Positions 31,619 to 41,600 are shown, counted from the first letter of the stretch. The stretch: 64,000 nt of DNA from Oceanobacillus jeddahensis (GCF_000750635.1 NZ_CCDM010000002.1:992001-1056000), one strand, 5' to 3'. Translations and numbers: made by a program. The notes: a model not told the origin generated them from the letters alone.

Positions 31619-32812
31619 ATGGAATTATATAATGTGAGCAGTACCATGCTCTATTCAGCTTTTATTTTATACTTGATTGCTACTTTTATATTTAGTGCAA
31701 CAATTAGACAGAAACAAAGTGAGCGTAGAATTAAAACAAAGATTGGTACAGTAGGTATATCCTTTACCATTATCGGATTCATAGCTCAGCTTATATACCT
31801 TATTACAAGATGGATGGCAAGCGGGAATCCACCAGTAAGTAATATGTTTGAATTCATTACATTTCTTTCAATTTGTATGGTGTTAGGTTTTATCATTATA
31901 TACTTTTATTATAATCTACCGTCCTTAGGATTATTTGCTCTTCCAATTACACTTATTATTATTGCGTATGCAAGTATGTTTCCAACGGATATACCGCCTT
32001 TAGTACCTTCTTTGCAAAGTCATTGGTTATCCATTCATGTAACAACTGTTGCTCTCGGGCAAGGGATATTATTCATTAGTTTGGTGGCCGGCTTAATGTA
32101 TTTGATTAGACAGCTAAATCAAACTCGACATACTGCAAAAAACATATGGCTTGAGATTATACTTTATACGAGTTTTTTATTCATAGGGTTTATAGCTATT
32201 ACAACTATATTTAACGGAGTAAATTACAACGCATCTTTTGAGTTTTCGGAAGGAAATGAAGTTGGAATAACAACCGATTACCTTCTTCCGCCGATTGTTG
32301 GCCCAAATGAAGGAATTCTTTTAACAGAAGATGTCATGGAACCATGGTTCGAGGCACCAACTTGGATGCAGGGAGCTGATGCAGGGAGGAAATTTAATAC
32401 TGTAATTTGGTCATTCATTACAGGTACAGTCTTTTATGCAATTGTTCGATTAGCTTTTCGGAAACGAATTGGAGCGATAATACAGCCATTATTAAAAAAT
32501 GTGAAACCTGATTTGTTGGATGAAATTATGTATCGTTCCGTAGCGATTGGATTTCCGATATTTACATTGGGAGGATTAATATTTGCTTCAATATGGGCAC
32601 AAGAAGCATGGGGACGTTTTTGGGGATGGGATCCCAAAGAAGTTTGGGCGTTAATAACTTGGTTTTTCTATGCCGCTTTCTTACATTTAAGGCTCTCAAG
32701 AGGATGGCATGGTGAAAAATCTGCGTGGTTAGCTGTAATTGGATATGCTATTATTATGTTTAATCTAATTGTTGTGAACTTAGTATTGGCTGGACTTCAT
32801 TCGTACGCCTAA
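31619..32812 (+). CDS. resC: ResC/CcsA haem-handling protein
   Basis: A 397-residue polytopic protein. The tryptophan-rich WWD haem motif is present as WAQEAWGRFWGWDPKEVWALITW, with conserved His residues in nearby helices (for example SIHVTTVALGQG and LHLRLSRGWHGEKSAW). It binds haem and, with ResB, attaches it to apocytochrome c outside the membrane. ATG 31619 follows AAGGAGGAGAACATATT. A response-regulator gene starts 132 bases later. Confidence 0.95.
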   Translation: MELYNVSSTMLYSAFILYLIATFIFSATIRQKQSERRIKTKIGTVGISFTIIGFIAQLIYLITRWMASGNPPVSNMFEFITFLSICMVLGFIIIYFYYNLPSLGLFALPITLIIIAYASMFPTDIPPLVPSLQSHWLSIHVTTVALGQGILFISLVAGLMYLIRQLNQTRHTAKNIWLEIILYTSFLFIGFIAITTIFNGVNYNASFEFSEGNEVGITTDYLLPPIVGPNEGILLTEDVMEPWFEAPTWMQGADAGRKFNTVIWSFITGTVFYAIVRLAFRKRIGAIIQPLLKNVKPDLLDEIMYRSVAIGFPIFTLGGLIFASIWAQEAWGRFWGWDPKEVWALITWFFYAAFLHLRLSRGWHGEKSAWLAVIGYAIIMFNLIVVNLVLAGLHSYA

Positions 32813-32944
32813 TTGATTATAAAACCTGTTAAAAGATTACTGGTACAAAGGAAAAGATATAAAGCTGACAAAGACTGTTAATAATGTACTTAAGACCATT
32901 TTGAATAAAATTAAAAATTCCCACTAATGTAATGAGGTTTGTAT

Positions 32945-33658
32945 ATGAAGAATAAAATTTTGGTAGTTGATGATGAATGGAATATGAGAAATTTGATCAA
33001 GATTCATTTATCTAAATTGAATTTTGATATAGAGGAGGCTAAGACAGGAAAAGAAGCCCTTCAGATGATAGATGAAATTTCTTTTAACATCATGATTCTA
33101 GATATCATGTTACCGGATATTGATGGCTGGGAAGTTTGTGCAACAGTTCGAGAGACAAAAAACTTACCAATTCTTATGTTAACAGCTCGTGATGAAATTA
33201 AAGATAGAGTATATGGGCTGAATATTGGAGCAGATGATTATTTAACTAAACCATTTGCTCCTGAAGAATTGGTCGCTAGAGTCACAGCTTTGATTCGCCG
33301 GAAAAAATTGTTTGAAAAAGAAATGAATACTTCAATATTAAATTATAAAGACCTCTCTATTGACCTGGAAAGCAGGACTGCAATGGTAAAAGGAATCCCA
33401 ATCGAATTAACTCCGAAAGAGTTCGATATTCTTTATTTATTTGCAAGTCAACCAAGGAGAGTATTTACGCGTGATATTATATTGGATAAAATCTGGTCGA
33501 CTAATGAATTTCGAGATCTGAGAGCAATTGATTCTCACGTAAAGAACCTTCGTGAAAAACTTCGTAAGTCGGGATTAGACCAAAGCCCTATTAAAACAGT
33601 TTGGGGAGTGGGGTATAGATTTTTCAATACAGAAGAGGATAGAACCTCCTATGAATAG
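32945..33658 (+). CDS. resD: OmpR-family response regulator, ResD-like by position
   Basis: A 237-residue regulator. The receiver domain has acidic Asp9-Asp10, the phosphoacceptor Asp53 (MILDIMLPD) and a late LTKPF motif. A C-terminal winged helix has LTPKEFDILYLFASQPRRVF and TVWGVGYRF. It follows resABC, as in the B. subtilis res operon, where ResDE activates respiration genes when oxygen is low. The gene overlaps the kinase gene by 8 bases. The identity as ResD rather than another OmpR regulator rests on position. ATG 32945 follows GAGGTTTGTAT. Confidence 0.8.
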   Translation: MKNKILVVDDEWNMRNLIKIHLSKLNFDIEEAKTGKEALQMIDEISFNIMILDIMLPDIDGWEVCATVRETKNLPILMLTARDEIKDRVYGLNIGADDYLTKPFAPEELVARVTALIRRKKLFEKEMNTSILNYKDLSIDLESRTAMVKGIPIELTPKEFDILYLFASQPRRVFTRDIILDKIWSTNEFRDLRAIDSHVKNLREKLRKSGLDQSPIKTVWGVGYRFFNTEEDRTSYE

Positions 33659-35027
33659 AATTGTCTTGAAGCTTGGTGTAGTTATGATGAGTTTGATATT
33701 GGCTGTATTATTACCTTTAGGCTTTGTAGCTGATAGGATATTAACCCAATTTTATTATAATCAAATTCAAGAAGAGATTCAGGAACTATCTCAAAAATAT
33801 GCAAACTCAATAATGTCATTGAATGATGAAACGGTACTAAATATGTATAAGAATTTGGCTTATTTTATGAACAAAGAGATTTATATTACAGATGAAAGCG
33901 GCAGGGTCATCGCTGATACGGATATTCAAACCAATCCCTTAAGTACCGAAGAACTTAAGCAATTATCTGAAGGTAACCCAATCCAAAAAAACATTGAAGA
34001 TAGGATAACAAATGAGACCTACATTGGTTCTGGTTATCCTATAATGTTTTCTGATACGTTTCAGGGTTCCTTCTTTGTTTTTGCACCTGTAGAGGATGCT
34101 CACGCACCAGTTCATAAAATACGAGATTTATTATTTTTGTCAGCAGTCGGAGCGTTTTTTTTAGGACTAGGCTTTACGTTTTTATTAGCTAGAAAAATGT
34201 CAAATCCTTTACTAGAAATGGAACGAGCAACAAAAGAAATAGCAAAAGGAAACCTTGATGTACGTGTCAATACTCTCCCTAATGATGAATTAGGCTCACT
34301 AGGTTCAGCAATCAATAATCTTGCTGTAGAAACAAATCGATATAGAACCAATCGAAGAGAACTTTTTGCAAATATTTCACATGAATTACGGACACCAATC
34401 TCTTATATAAAAGGATATTCAAATGTATTAAAAAATGATCTTTTTGAAACGGAAAAAGAAAAACAACATTATCTAACTATAATTGAAGATGAAACAGAAC
34501 GTGTGATGAGATTGATTAATGAACTATTTGATCTAGCAAAAATGGAGGAAGGTAAAATAGATCTTCAGATGGAAGCTGTTGATCTTGCAGAAGTGATAGA
34601 AACTGCCGTTTTAAAAGTTAATTTAGAGATTGAAAAAAAAGGTTTGACATTAGTGACGGAGATAGATGGGCACATCCCGTTCATTGAAGCTGATGGTAAT
34701 CGTTTAAATCAGATTATTATCAATTTATTAATGAATGCCATTAGATATACGGAAAAAGGCTCCATTTATCTTAAGCTATGGAGTAAGAAAAATAATGTAT
34801 ATGTAAGTATTGAAGATACTGGAATTGGAATTCCTAAAGAAGAACTACCATTAATTTTCGAACGATTCCATCGTGTTGAAAAATCACGTTCAAGAGATCT
34901 GGGAGGAACAGGTTTGGGGTTAGCTATTGTAAAGAATCTAGTTGAAATTCAACATGGCACGATTTCAGTAAGCAGTGAGTTAAATAAGGGTACGAAGTTT
35001 GTCCTAAGCTTCCCAGAAGCGGGGTAG
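33651..35027 (+). CDS. resE: Sensor histidine kinase, ResE-like by position
   Basis: A 458-residue kinase. Two membrane helices (about 8-28 and 160-180) flank an outside sensor loop. A HAMP segment follows (LLEMERATKEIAKGNLDV), then the phosphorylation His244 in FANISHELRTPISYIKGYS, and the ATP-binding N and G boxes (NQIIINLLMNAIRYT, DTGIGIPKEELPLIFERF, GGTGLGLAIVKNLV). B. subtilis ResE also has a PAS domain, which is not clear here. It is coupled by an 8-base overlap to the regulator. Confidence 0.82.
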   Translation: MNRIVLKLGVVMMSLILAVLLPLGFVADRILTQFYYNQIQEEIQELSQKYANSIMSLNDETVLNMYKNLAYFMNKEIYITDESGRVIADTDIQTNPLSTEELKQLSEGNPIQKNIEDRITNETYIGSGYPIMFSDTFQGSFFVFAPVEDAHAPVHKIRDLLFLSAVGAFFLGLGFTFLLARKMSNPLLEMERATKEIAKGNLDVRVNTLPNDELGSLGSAINNLAVETNRYRTNRRELFANISHELRTPISYIKGYSNVLKNDLFETEKEKQHYLTIIEDETERVMRLINELFDLAKMEEGKIDLQMEAVDLAEVIETAVLKVNLEIEKKGLTLVTEIDGHIPFIEADGNRLNQIIINLLMNAIRYTEKGSIYLKLWSKKNNVYVSIEDTGIGIPKEELPLIFERFHRVEKSRSRDLGGTGLGLAIVKNLVEIQHGTISVSSELNKGTKFVLSFPEAG

Positions 35028-35034
35028 ATGTGAT

Positions 35035-35241
35035 ATGAAAAAAATTGAATGGCTGTTAGCTGTATCTTTGATAATCATTGGATTAATTTGCTTAACTGTT
35101 TCTGGAGGAGCACTGCTGGGAGACGTTACAGTTAAGCAGTATATGACAACACTTATACAAGTATGTTTCTGGACATGCTTACCAGGAATAGTAATCGGAA
35201 TATTATATGTAATAATTCTTTTAAAAAGAAAAAATGATTAG
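35035..35241 (+). CDS. Small membrane protein, two helices
   Basis: A 68-residue protein with two membrane segments (about 5-28 and 40-62). It starts 7 bases after the kinase and so is probably cotranslated. It has a couple of Cys in the membrane segment (VCFWTCLPG). No known family is recognised. A role as a kinase accessory or cytochrome assembly helper is conjecture. Confidence 0.55.
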   Translation: MKKIEWLLAVSLIIIGLICLTVSGGALLGDVTVKQYMTTLIQVCFWTCLPGIVIGILYVIILLKRKND

Positions 35242-35432
35242 CTTTAATTGTATTGATATAACTCTATCTTCTCTGCAATTTAAGTTAAGTTTTTGAACTC
35301 TGTATTTTTTATTTCTACAGGGTTTATGAATAGATAATACAAAAAGAGAGATGAAAAGTAGAAAAGTTGAATTTTGATTTTTGTTACAATCTTTTAGCAA
35401 AAACTGAAAAAATGTAAAAGGGGGGAATAACT

Positions 35433-36335
35433 ATGTGGTTAGAATTACAAATATTTGGGTTTCAGGCATTGTGGAGTCCTTATTTTCTGATGTATGTGTT
35501 TATACTGGGGTTATTCTACTTTTTAATAACAGGACCATTTAGACATAAATTTGGCGGGACTAGTTCACCTAGTATAAAGCAAAAAATCTACTTTTATTCT
35601 GCTTTGGTCTTACTCTATATTGTTAAGGGGTCTCCAGTAGATTTAATGACACATATTACTTTAACTGCCCATATGATTCAAATGGCTGTTTATTTATTTG
35701 TATTCCCAATTCTTATTATAAAAGGGATACCCAAATGGATTTGGAAAAAAATCATTTATACACCAGTATTAAAATCGATTATTCATTTATTGACAAGGCC
35801 TGTTATTTCATTAGTGTTATTTAACGCGCTTTTTTCTATTTATCATATCCCAGTAATTTTTAATTTTTCTAAATCAGTACCGGCTGCACATACATCCATA
35901 TCTATTATATTATTGACAGCTGCATTTATTCTACTTTTACCGATTGTCCCTCCTATAAAAGAATTGGACAAACTTAGCCCTTTGCTTAAAATTGTATATA
36001 TTTTAGCTGGCAGTGTTTTAATAACACCAGCATGTGTCATAATAATTTTTGCAGATGTACCGCTATATGCTGCTTATACTCAAAATGGCGCATGGTTACA
36101 AGCACTGAGTTTATGTGTACCCAACAATGTATTACAGAATATTTCTAGTAATCTATCAGGACCAGAGATGTTTACAACTATGACAACTCTTGTAGATCAA
36201 CAATTAGGCGGAATCATCATGAAGATTATGCAGGAAGTTATATTTGGAGCAATTTATACAACTATTTTCTTTAAATGGTTTAATAAGAAGGAAATTCGTA
36301 AAATTGATCCCTTACCTGATAATGTTAAAAAATAA
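35433..36335 (+). CDS. ctaG: CtaG-type cytochrome c oxidase assembly factor
   Basis: A 300-residue protein with seven or so membrane helices of the caa3-type CtaG family (WSPYFLMYVFILGLFYF, GSPVDLMTHITLTAHMIQM, PRPVISLVLFNALFSIYHIP, TLVDQQLGGIIMKIMQE). It is thought to help metal-site assembly of the caa3 oxidase and copper uptake in Bacillus. The conserved His residues of the family are visible in HMIQM and the HIP helix. ATG 35433 follows AAAAGGGGGGAATAACT. Its genetic neighbours are Sco, CcdA and Res genes. Confidence 0.9.
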   Translation: MWLELQIFGFQALWSPYFLMYVFILGLFYFLITGPFRHKFGGTSSPSIKQKIYFYSALVLLYIVKGSPVDLMTHITLTAHMIQMAVYLFVFPILIIKGIPKWIWKKIIYTPVLKSIIHLLTRPVISLVLFNALFSIYHIPVIFNFSKSVPAAHTSISIILLTAAFILLLPIVPPIKELDKLSPLLKIVYILAGSVLITPACVIIIFADVPLYAAYTQNGAWLQALSLCVPNNVLQNISSNLSGPEMFTTMTTLVDQQLGGIIMKIMQEVIFGAIYTTIFFKWFNKKEIRKIDPLPDNVKK

Positions 36336-36461
36336 TTCATTTATATAAGTGAATATAAATTTCTCACTTTATCAACTTGCAACACATATAGTTACCATAA
36401 AATCAAGGTTAAAATCTTTCGTTCAACTTATATAGTCTAATAAAGTATGGAGGTACATAAG

Positions 36462-36599
36462 ATGAAAGGGAAAACAGTGGTAATTATTATGACTATTTTT
36501 ACTATCGTTGTTTTAGCTGTTGGCTGGTTTTGGATTCAAGATATCATGGTGAAGTATGACTTAGAGCGTCCTGCCAATATAATTAATGGACTCCATTGA
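36462..36599 (+). CDS. Small single-helix membrane protein, 45 residues
   Basis: ATG 36462 follows ATGGAGGTACATAAG. The peptide has one membrane helix (about 5-25, VVIIMTIFTIVVLAVGWFWIQ) and a short tail. It is 126 bases after ctaG and ends before a terminator. The well-placed ribosome site and membrane composition support it. The function is unknown. Confidence 0.5.
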   Translation: MKGKTVVIIMTIFTIVVLAVGWFWIQDIMVKYDLERPANIINGLH

Positions 36600-36822
36600 A
36601 GAAAATAACTGCATTGCTTAAAAAAGAATAGAGTTGCTAATCTTTCAATAGGAGACATTGATATTTTCAATCATGCTTCTTATAAGATTGATTTTGAGAT
36701 TTTAAAGCAATCATCTATAAATATCACGATGCAATGACACAGAAGATAATTGTCCAATAATCTAGACCAAAGTAAAGCTCTCTTTACCAGTCTTTTTACG
36801 TATATATGTATAGATGATTTAG

Positions 36823-36876
36823 AAAAGAGGAATTTCACATCAAAACTCGATGCGAAATCCTCTTTTCTTTATTTTT
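36823..36876 (+). terminator. Strong terminator before cadC
   Basis: AAAAGAGGAATTTCACAT pairs with ATGCGAAATCCTCTTTT, followed by CTTTATTTTT. Confidence 0.85.
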
Positions 36877-37009
36877 GGTTAGTTGTGTCCCAGTCTTGTA
36901 GAGGCACTACTCAGTATGAAAAAAGATTGTGAGAAGCTTGAGTAGAAACGGTAAATATCGTAAATCACTTCATCATTTACAGATAAGGAGAAGAATTACT
37001 GGTTTCTTT

Positions 37010-37074
37010 ATTCAAATAAATACTTGAATGAAAATGAAGAATTTGTTATACTATATTCAAATAAAAATTTGAAT
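37010..37074 (+). promoter_or_regulatory. cad promoter with two CadC operators
   Basis: TTGAAT (37024-37029), a 17-base spacer and TATACT (37047-37052). Inverted repeat 1, ATTCAAATAAATACTTGAAT (37010-37029), covers the -35. Repeat 2, ATTCAAATAAAAATTTGAAT (37055-37074), lies just past the -10. Both share the AT-rich TTCAAA half-site expected for CadC. Confidence 0.85.
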
Positions 37075-37093
37075 GAAACTGAGGTGAAGGCAA

Positions 37094-37462
37094 ATGAATA
37101 AGAAAGATACTTGTGAAACTTTTTGTTATGACGAAGAGAAGGTAAATCGAATACAAGAGGATTTAGAAACAATTGATATTTCTAGTGTTGCCCATTTTTT
37201 AAAAGCTATTGCTGACGATAGGAGAGCAAAAATTGCCTATGCTTTGTGTCAAGAAGAGGAACTGTGTGTTTGTGATGTAGCAAATATAATAGGGGTTACG
37301 GTAGCAAATGCTTCTCATCACTTACGGACACTTCATAAGCAGGGGATTGTCAAGTTTAGAAAAGAAGGAAAACTCGCTTTTTATTCGTTAGATAATGAAC
37401 ATATCAAGCAAATAATGAAGATAGCATTAGTTCATCAGAAAGAAGTGAAAGTAAATGTCTGA
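37094..37462 (+). CDS. cadC: CadC Cd(II)/Pb(II)/Zn(II)-responsive repressor
   Basis: A 122-residue ArsR/SmtB-family repressor. The metal-sensing cysteines Cys7, Cys11, Cys58 and Cys60 (ELCVCDVA) are at the same positions as in S. aureus pI258 CadC. The recognition helix is [16 protein letters not shown]. Metal binding frees the promoter at 37010-37074. It overlaps cadA by 8 bases. ATG 37094 follows TGAGGTGAAGGC. Confidence 0.95.
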   Translation: MNKKDTCETFCYDEEKVNRIQEDLETIDISSVAHFLKAIADDRRAKIAYALCQEEELCVCDVANIIGVTVANASHHLRTLHKQGIVKFRKEGKLAFYSLDNEHIKQIMKIALVHQKEVKVNV

Positions 37463-39626
37463 GCAACAAGCAAAACAAATTACAGAAGACAAAAATGTCT
37501 ATCGAGTTCAAGGATTTTCATGTGCAAACTGTGCCGGAAAATTCGAAAGTAATGTAAAAAAACTTCCAGGTATTCAGGATGCAAAAGTTAATTTCGGTGC
37601 ATCTAAAATTTCCGTTTATGGTGAAACAACCATTGAAGAATTAGAAAAAGCAGGATCGTTTGAAAATCTTAAAGTAATGCCTGAGAAATCTTCAGAAAAA
37701 GTCAATGAGGGTAAAAAGGAACTTAAAGAAAAAGTGCCGTTTTATAAAAAGCATAGTACCCTGCTTTACTCGCTATTATTTATAGCACTTGGTTTTCTGT
37801 CCATGTTTGTAAATGGAAATGAAAATGTTGTTACAGCGTTACTATTTATTATATCTATGATTGTTGGAGGGCTGTCACTCTTTAAAACAGGGTTACAGAA
37901 TTTAGTTCGATTTGAGTTTGACATGAGAACCCTTATGACAGTTGCTGTAATCGGTGGTGTTATTATTGGGGAATGGGCAGAGGTTGCGATTGTTGTTATA
38001 CTCTTTGCCATTAGTGAAGCATTGGAACGGTTTTCCATGGATAGAGCAAGGCAATCAATAAGTTCGTTAATGGATATTGCACCAAAGGAAGCTACTGTCA
38101 GACGGAATGGACAAGAAATAACTATTCATGTAAATGATATTGCAATTGGGGACATTATGCTGGTTAAACCCGGGCAAAAAATTGCCATGGATGGGGTCAT
38201 TGTAAATGGATATTCGTCTATTAACCAAGCTGCGATAACAGGTGAATCGGTTCCTGTTGAAAAAGCTGTTGACGATGAAGTGTTTGCAGGAACGCTTAAT
38301 GAAGAGGGAATGCTTGAGGTCAAAATTACAAAGCTTGTTGAAGACACAACGATATCAAAAATTATCCATTTAGTAGAGGAAGCACAAGGTGAACGTGCAC
38401 CGTCTCAAGCTTTTGTTGATAAATTTGCTAAATATTATACGCCAAGCATTATGGTCATTGCAGCATTAGTGGCTATCGTGCCGCCTTTATTCTTTGATGG
38501 AAGTTGGGGGAACTGGGTGTACCTAGGTTTAGCCACGCTGGTTGTTGGATGTCCTTGTGCATTGGTTATTTCGACCCCAATTTCGATTGTTTCAGCAATC
38601 GGGAATGCTGCAAAAAAAGGTGTTCTGATCAAAGGTGGTATTTATTTAGAAGAAATGGGGGCTTTAAAAGCCATTGCATTTGATAAAACGGGAACACTCA
38701 CAAAAGGCGTTCCCATTGTAACAGATTTTAACTTATTAAATAAACAGGTAGAAGAAAAAGAGCTGCTTTCCATTATTACAGCACTTGAATACCGTTCGCA
38801 ACACCCTCTTGCTTCAGCAATTATGAAAAAAGCAGAACAAGAGAATATCCCCTATTCAGATGTACAAGTGGATGACTTCTCTTCTATTACGGGTCGGGGT
38901 ATAAAAGGTATTGTAAATGGAGTAACCTATTATATAGGAAGCCCTAAACTCTTCAAGGAATTATTTGTTCCTGATTTTAGCCAAGCGTTTGAAGATAAGG
39001 TTAAAAACCTTCAAAATCAAGGGAAAACAGCCATGATTATTGGAACGGAACAAAATATACTTGCCATTATTGCAGTTGCTGATGAAGTAAGGGAAACAAG
39101 CAAACATGTGATTCAAAAGTTACATCAGTTAGGTATCAAAAAGACAATTATGTTGACTGGTGATAATAAAGGTACAGCCGCTGCAATCGGTACTCACGTA
39201 GGCGTATCTGATATTCAATCAGAATTAATGCCACAGGATAAATTGGACTATATTAAACAATTGAGATCGGAGCATGGTAATGTATCTATGGTTGGTGATG
39301 GAGTCAATGATGCTCCAGCACTTGCTGCATCTTCTGTTGGCATTGCAATGGGCGGTGCTGGTACAGATACAGCGTTAGAAACAGCAGACGTTGCTCTAAT
39401 GGGCGATGATTTAAGAAAGCTTCCGTTTACTGTTAAACTCAGCCGTAAAACTTTAAATATCATCAAAGCGAACATTACTTTTGCTATTGCCATTAAAATA
39501 GTGGCCCTACTGTTGGTTATTCCTGGCTGGTTAACACTTTGGATCGCAATCTTATCAGATATGGGGGCAACCCTTTTAGTTGCTTTAAATGGGCTGCGGC
39601 TTATGCGAGTAAAGGAAGATGAATAA
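37455..39626 (+). CDS. cadA: CadA cadmium/zinc/lead-exporting P1B-ATPase
   Basis: A 723-residue pump with one N-terminal HMA domain (Cys23-Ala-Asn-Cys26 in GFSCANCAG). It has the actuator motif T262GES, the membrane CPC at Cys366-Pro-Cys368, the phosphorylated Asp410 in DKTGT and [10 protein letters not shown] late in the ATP-binding domain. CPC pumps of this class export Cd(II), Zn(II) and Pb(II). It is intact, unlike the relative at 22192, whose missing segment aligns with residues about 213-349 here. It is coupled to cadC. Confidence 0.96.
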   Translation: MSEQQAKQITEDKNVYRVQGFSCANCAGKFESNVKKLPGIQDAKVNFGASKISVYGETTIEELEKAGSFENLKVMPEKSSEKVNEGKKELKEKVPFYKKHSTLLYSLLFIALGFLSMFVNGNENVVTALLFIISMIVGGLSLFKTGLQNLVRFEFDMRTLMTVAVIGGVIIGEWAEVAIVVILFAISEALERFSMDRARQSISSLMDIAPKEATVRRNGQEITIHVNDIAIGDIMLVKPGQKIAMDGVIVNGYSSINQAAITGESVPVEKAVDDEVFAGTLNEEGMLEVKITKLVEDTTISKIIHLVEEAQGERAPSQAFVDKFAKYYTPSIMVIAALVAIVPPLFFDGSWGNWVYLGLATLVVGCPCALVISTPISIVSAIGNAAKKGVLIKGGIYLEEMGALKAIAFDKTGTLTKGVPIVTDFNLLNKQVEEKELLSIITALEYRSQHPLASAIMKKAEQENIPYSDVQVDDFSSITGRGIKGIVNGVTYYIGSPKLFKELFVPDFSQAFEDKVKNLQNQGKTAMIIGTEQNILAIIAVADEVRETSKHVIQKLHQLGIKKTIMLTGDNKGTAAAIGTHVGVSDIQSELMPQDKLDYIKQLRSEHGNVSMVGDGVNDAPALAASSVGIAMGGAGTDTALETADVALMGDDLRKLPFTVKLSRKTLNIIKANITFAIAIKIVALLLVIPGWLTLWIAILSDMGATLLVALNGLRLMRVKEDE

Positions 39627-39687
39627 CTAAAAGGAAATTTTAAAAACACATCTACCAAGAATTTCTAACCTAATAGATGATTTAATC

Positions 39688-39719
39688 TAAGGGCTTTTCA
39701 ATTGGAAGAAAAGCCCTTA
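39688..39719. promoter_or_regulatory. Perfect 12-bp inverted repeat before cadD-like gene
   Basis: TAAGGGCTTTTC and GAAAAGCCCTTA flank 8 bases. There is no T-run. It lies 62 bases past cadA and 12 bases before the GGAGATGG ribosome site of the next gene, so it may be a processing or attenuation hairpin. Confidence 0.55.
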
Positions 39720-39743
39720 CTACAAAACATTGGAGATGGAAAA

Positions 39744-40361
39744 ATGATTGTAACTATATTAACAGCTGCTGCTATTTATGTGGCAACAGGGATTGATTAT
39801 CTTGTTATATTAATAATTTTGTTTTCACAATTGAAAAAAGGACAAGCAAAACATGTTTGGATAGGACAATATATCGGTACTGTAATTATTATAACGGTAA
39901 GCTTATTAGTTGCTCTTGGGGTGGCGAATTTAATTCCTCAAGAATGGGTTATAGGATTACTTGGACTTCTTCCACTTTATCTAGGAATTAAAATTTGGGT
40001 TAAGGAAGAAGAGGATGCAGACGAAAGTAATATTTTATCACTATTTTCATCCAATCGGTTTAAGCAATTATATTTGACAGTTGCGTTTATCGTATTGGCT
40101 TCCAGTGCAGATGATTTTTCGATTTATATACCGTACTTCACAGCATTAAATGCTATTGAAATAGTGATTGCTATAATTGTCTTTTTAATTATGGTTGGTG
40201 TCTTATGCTATATCAGCTATCGCTTAGCTTCTATGAAATATATATCGGAAAAAATGGAGAAATATGAACGCTGGATTGTACCAATTGTATTTATAGGGTT
40301 AGGGATTTATATAATGGCTGAGAATGGTACATTCCATGCTTTGATTACTTTACTTTCATGA
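39744..40361 (+). CDS. cadD: CadD-family cadmium resistance transporter
   Basis: A 205-residue membrane protein with about six helices, matching the Gram-positive CadD family: TAAAIYVATGIDYLVILIILFSQ, GQYIGTVIIITVSLLVA, ASSADDFSIYIPYF and a final PIVFIGLGIYIM helix. CadD proteins confer cadmium resistance, probably by export. The start ATG 39744 has GGAGATGG upstream, while an in-frame TTG at 39702 lies inside the hairpin. With cadC and cadA it gives two layers of cadmium efflux. Confidence 0.85.
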   Translation: MIVTILTAAAIYVATGIDYLVILIILFSQLKKGQAKHVWIGQYIGTVIIITVSLLVALGVANLIPQEWVIGLLGLLPLYLGIKIWVKEEEDADESNILSLFSSNRFKQLYLTVAFIVLASSADDFSIYIPYFTALNAIEIVIAIIVFLIMVGVLCYISYRLASMKYISEKMEKYERWIVPIVFIGLGIYIMAENGTFHALITLLS

Positions 40362-40395
40362 ATTGCTAAATCCTAAACATAGAGGAGATATTTTT

Positions 40396-41421
40396 ATGGA
40401 TGTTGTTATAATTGGTGGTGGACAGGCTGGTTTAGCAATGGGATTTGCACTCAAGCAACATAACATAAGTTTCATTATTCTCGATGAAAATGATGAAACA
40501 GGAGCAGCTTGGAAAAAACGTTATGATTCATTAAGGTTGTTTACTCCTAGAAATTATAGTCAATTGCATAATTTTCCTTTTGAAGGTGATCCTAATGGGT
40601 TTCCTCATAAAGATGAAGTCGTTTCGTATTTGCAAAAATTCAAATCAGTGAATAATTTACCCGTTATTTATAACCAAAAAGTCATAAACCTATCAAAAGA
40701 AAGTAATCAGAAATTCCGGATTGTTACGCAAAATCAATGTTATACTGCCTGTTATGTTGTTGTGGCTACGGGTGCTTTCCATCATCCTTTTATCCCGCCT
40801 ATTTATGATGATTCCATTCCTTTTATGATTCATGCTTCGGATTATCAAAATCCGCAACAAGTTCCTAAAGGTGATGTGTTGATTGTCGGGGCTGGGAATA
40901 CTGGTACCCAAATTGCAGCTGAGTTGAGTGGTACACACGAAGTTACTCTTTCAAAAAGTAAATCAATTAGAAGAATTCCACAAAGAATTGCGGGGAAAAG
41001 TTTATTTTGGTGGTTAGAAACTTTAGGAGTATCTAGAGTAAAACCGGACTCATTGGCAGGAAAGTTTATTCAAAAGAGAGATCCAATTATTGGTGATGAT
41101 TATGAAACTGTCAAAAAACATGTTGAAGTAGTTAGTCGAGTCGAAGTGATCAAGGATGGTACTGCAACCTTTCAAGATTCGCCTTCCAAGAATATAAAGT
41201 CAATTATTTGGGCAACGGGCTATCATAATAATTATTCTTGGTTTGATATTAAAGGGGTTTTAAATGATAGAGGTAGACCTATTCATAAATTTGGAGTAAC
41301 GAATGTACAGGGTCTCTTTTTTCTTGGATTAAGTTGGCAAAATAAAAGAAGTTCAGCTTTGATTTATGGGGTAAGTGATGATGCTAATACGATTACAGAA
41401 AAAATCACAGGTGGAAAATGA
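40396..41421 (+). CDS. FAD-dependent NAD(P)-binding monooxygenase, CzcO/ArsO-like
   Basis: A 341-residue flavoprotein with FAD motif GGGQAG (7-12), a second dinucleotide motif GAGNTG (165-170) and the late IIWATGYHNNYSWF motif. It is the same small family as the 13395 product, with which it shares the opening IGGGQAGLA and YDSLRLFTPRNYS-type segments. The substrate is not known; CzcO-type proteins associate with cation-efflux loci. ATG 40396 follows AGAGGAGATATTTT. It is 34 bases after cadD and probably cotranscribed. Confidence 0.75.
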   Translation: MDVVIIGGGQAGLAMGFALKQHNISFIILDENDETGAAWKKRYDSLRLFTPRNYSQLHNFPFEGDPNGFPHKDEVVSYLQKFKSVNNLPVIYNQKVINLSKESNQKFRIVTQNQCYTACYVVVATGAFHHPFIPPIYDDSIPFMIHASDYQNPQQVPKGDVLIVGAGNTGTQIAAELSGTHEVTLSKSKSIRRIPQRIAGKSLFWWLETLGVSRVKPDSLAGKFIQKRDPIIGDDYETVKKHVEVVSRVEVIKDGTATFQDSPSKNIKSIIWATGYHNNYSWFDIKGVLNDRGRPIHKFGVTNVQGLFFLGLSWQNKRSSALIYGVSDDANTITEKITGGK

Positions 41422-41574
41422 GCAAAATTAGAACAATACTTAACAAATAAAGAATCTATTCTTGATCAATCTTTTTGTTCCTCTACTTACAGTAGTATGT
41501 ATGTGTGTGGTGCTTTTGATTGCACCTTAGCAGCTCTTGCCAGATTTCTTATTTTTTATCTGTTGATGTTATGC

Positions 41575-41600
41575 AAAAGGAGGGAATAGCTCCTCCTTTT
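41575..41600. terminator. Hairpin downstream of the minus-strand NlpC/P60 gene
   Basis: AAAAGGAGG and CCTCCTTTT flank 8 bases. It lies 50 bases past the stop of the minus-strand gene and could terminate it. Confidence 0.45.

Larger units (their letters stand above)
36600..37093. other. Intergenic stretch with terminator and cad promoter
   Basis: Holds the hairpin terminator at 36823-36876 and the cadC promoter/operators at 37010-37074. No supported gene; a short frame at 36750-36932 runs through the terminator. Confidence 0.6.

Noticed and set aside
36750..36932. 60-residue frame upstream of cadC
   Set aside because: It contains the strong terminator stem at 36823-36876 and has no ribosome site.
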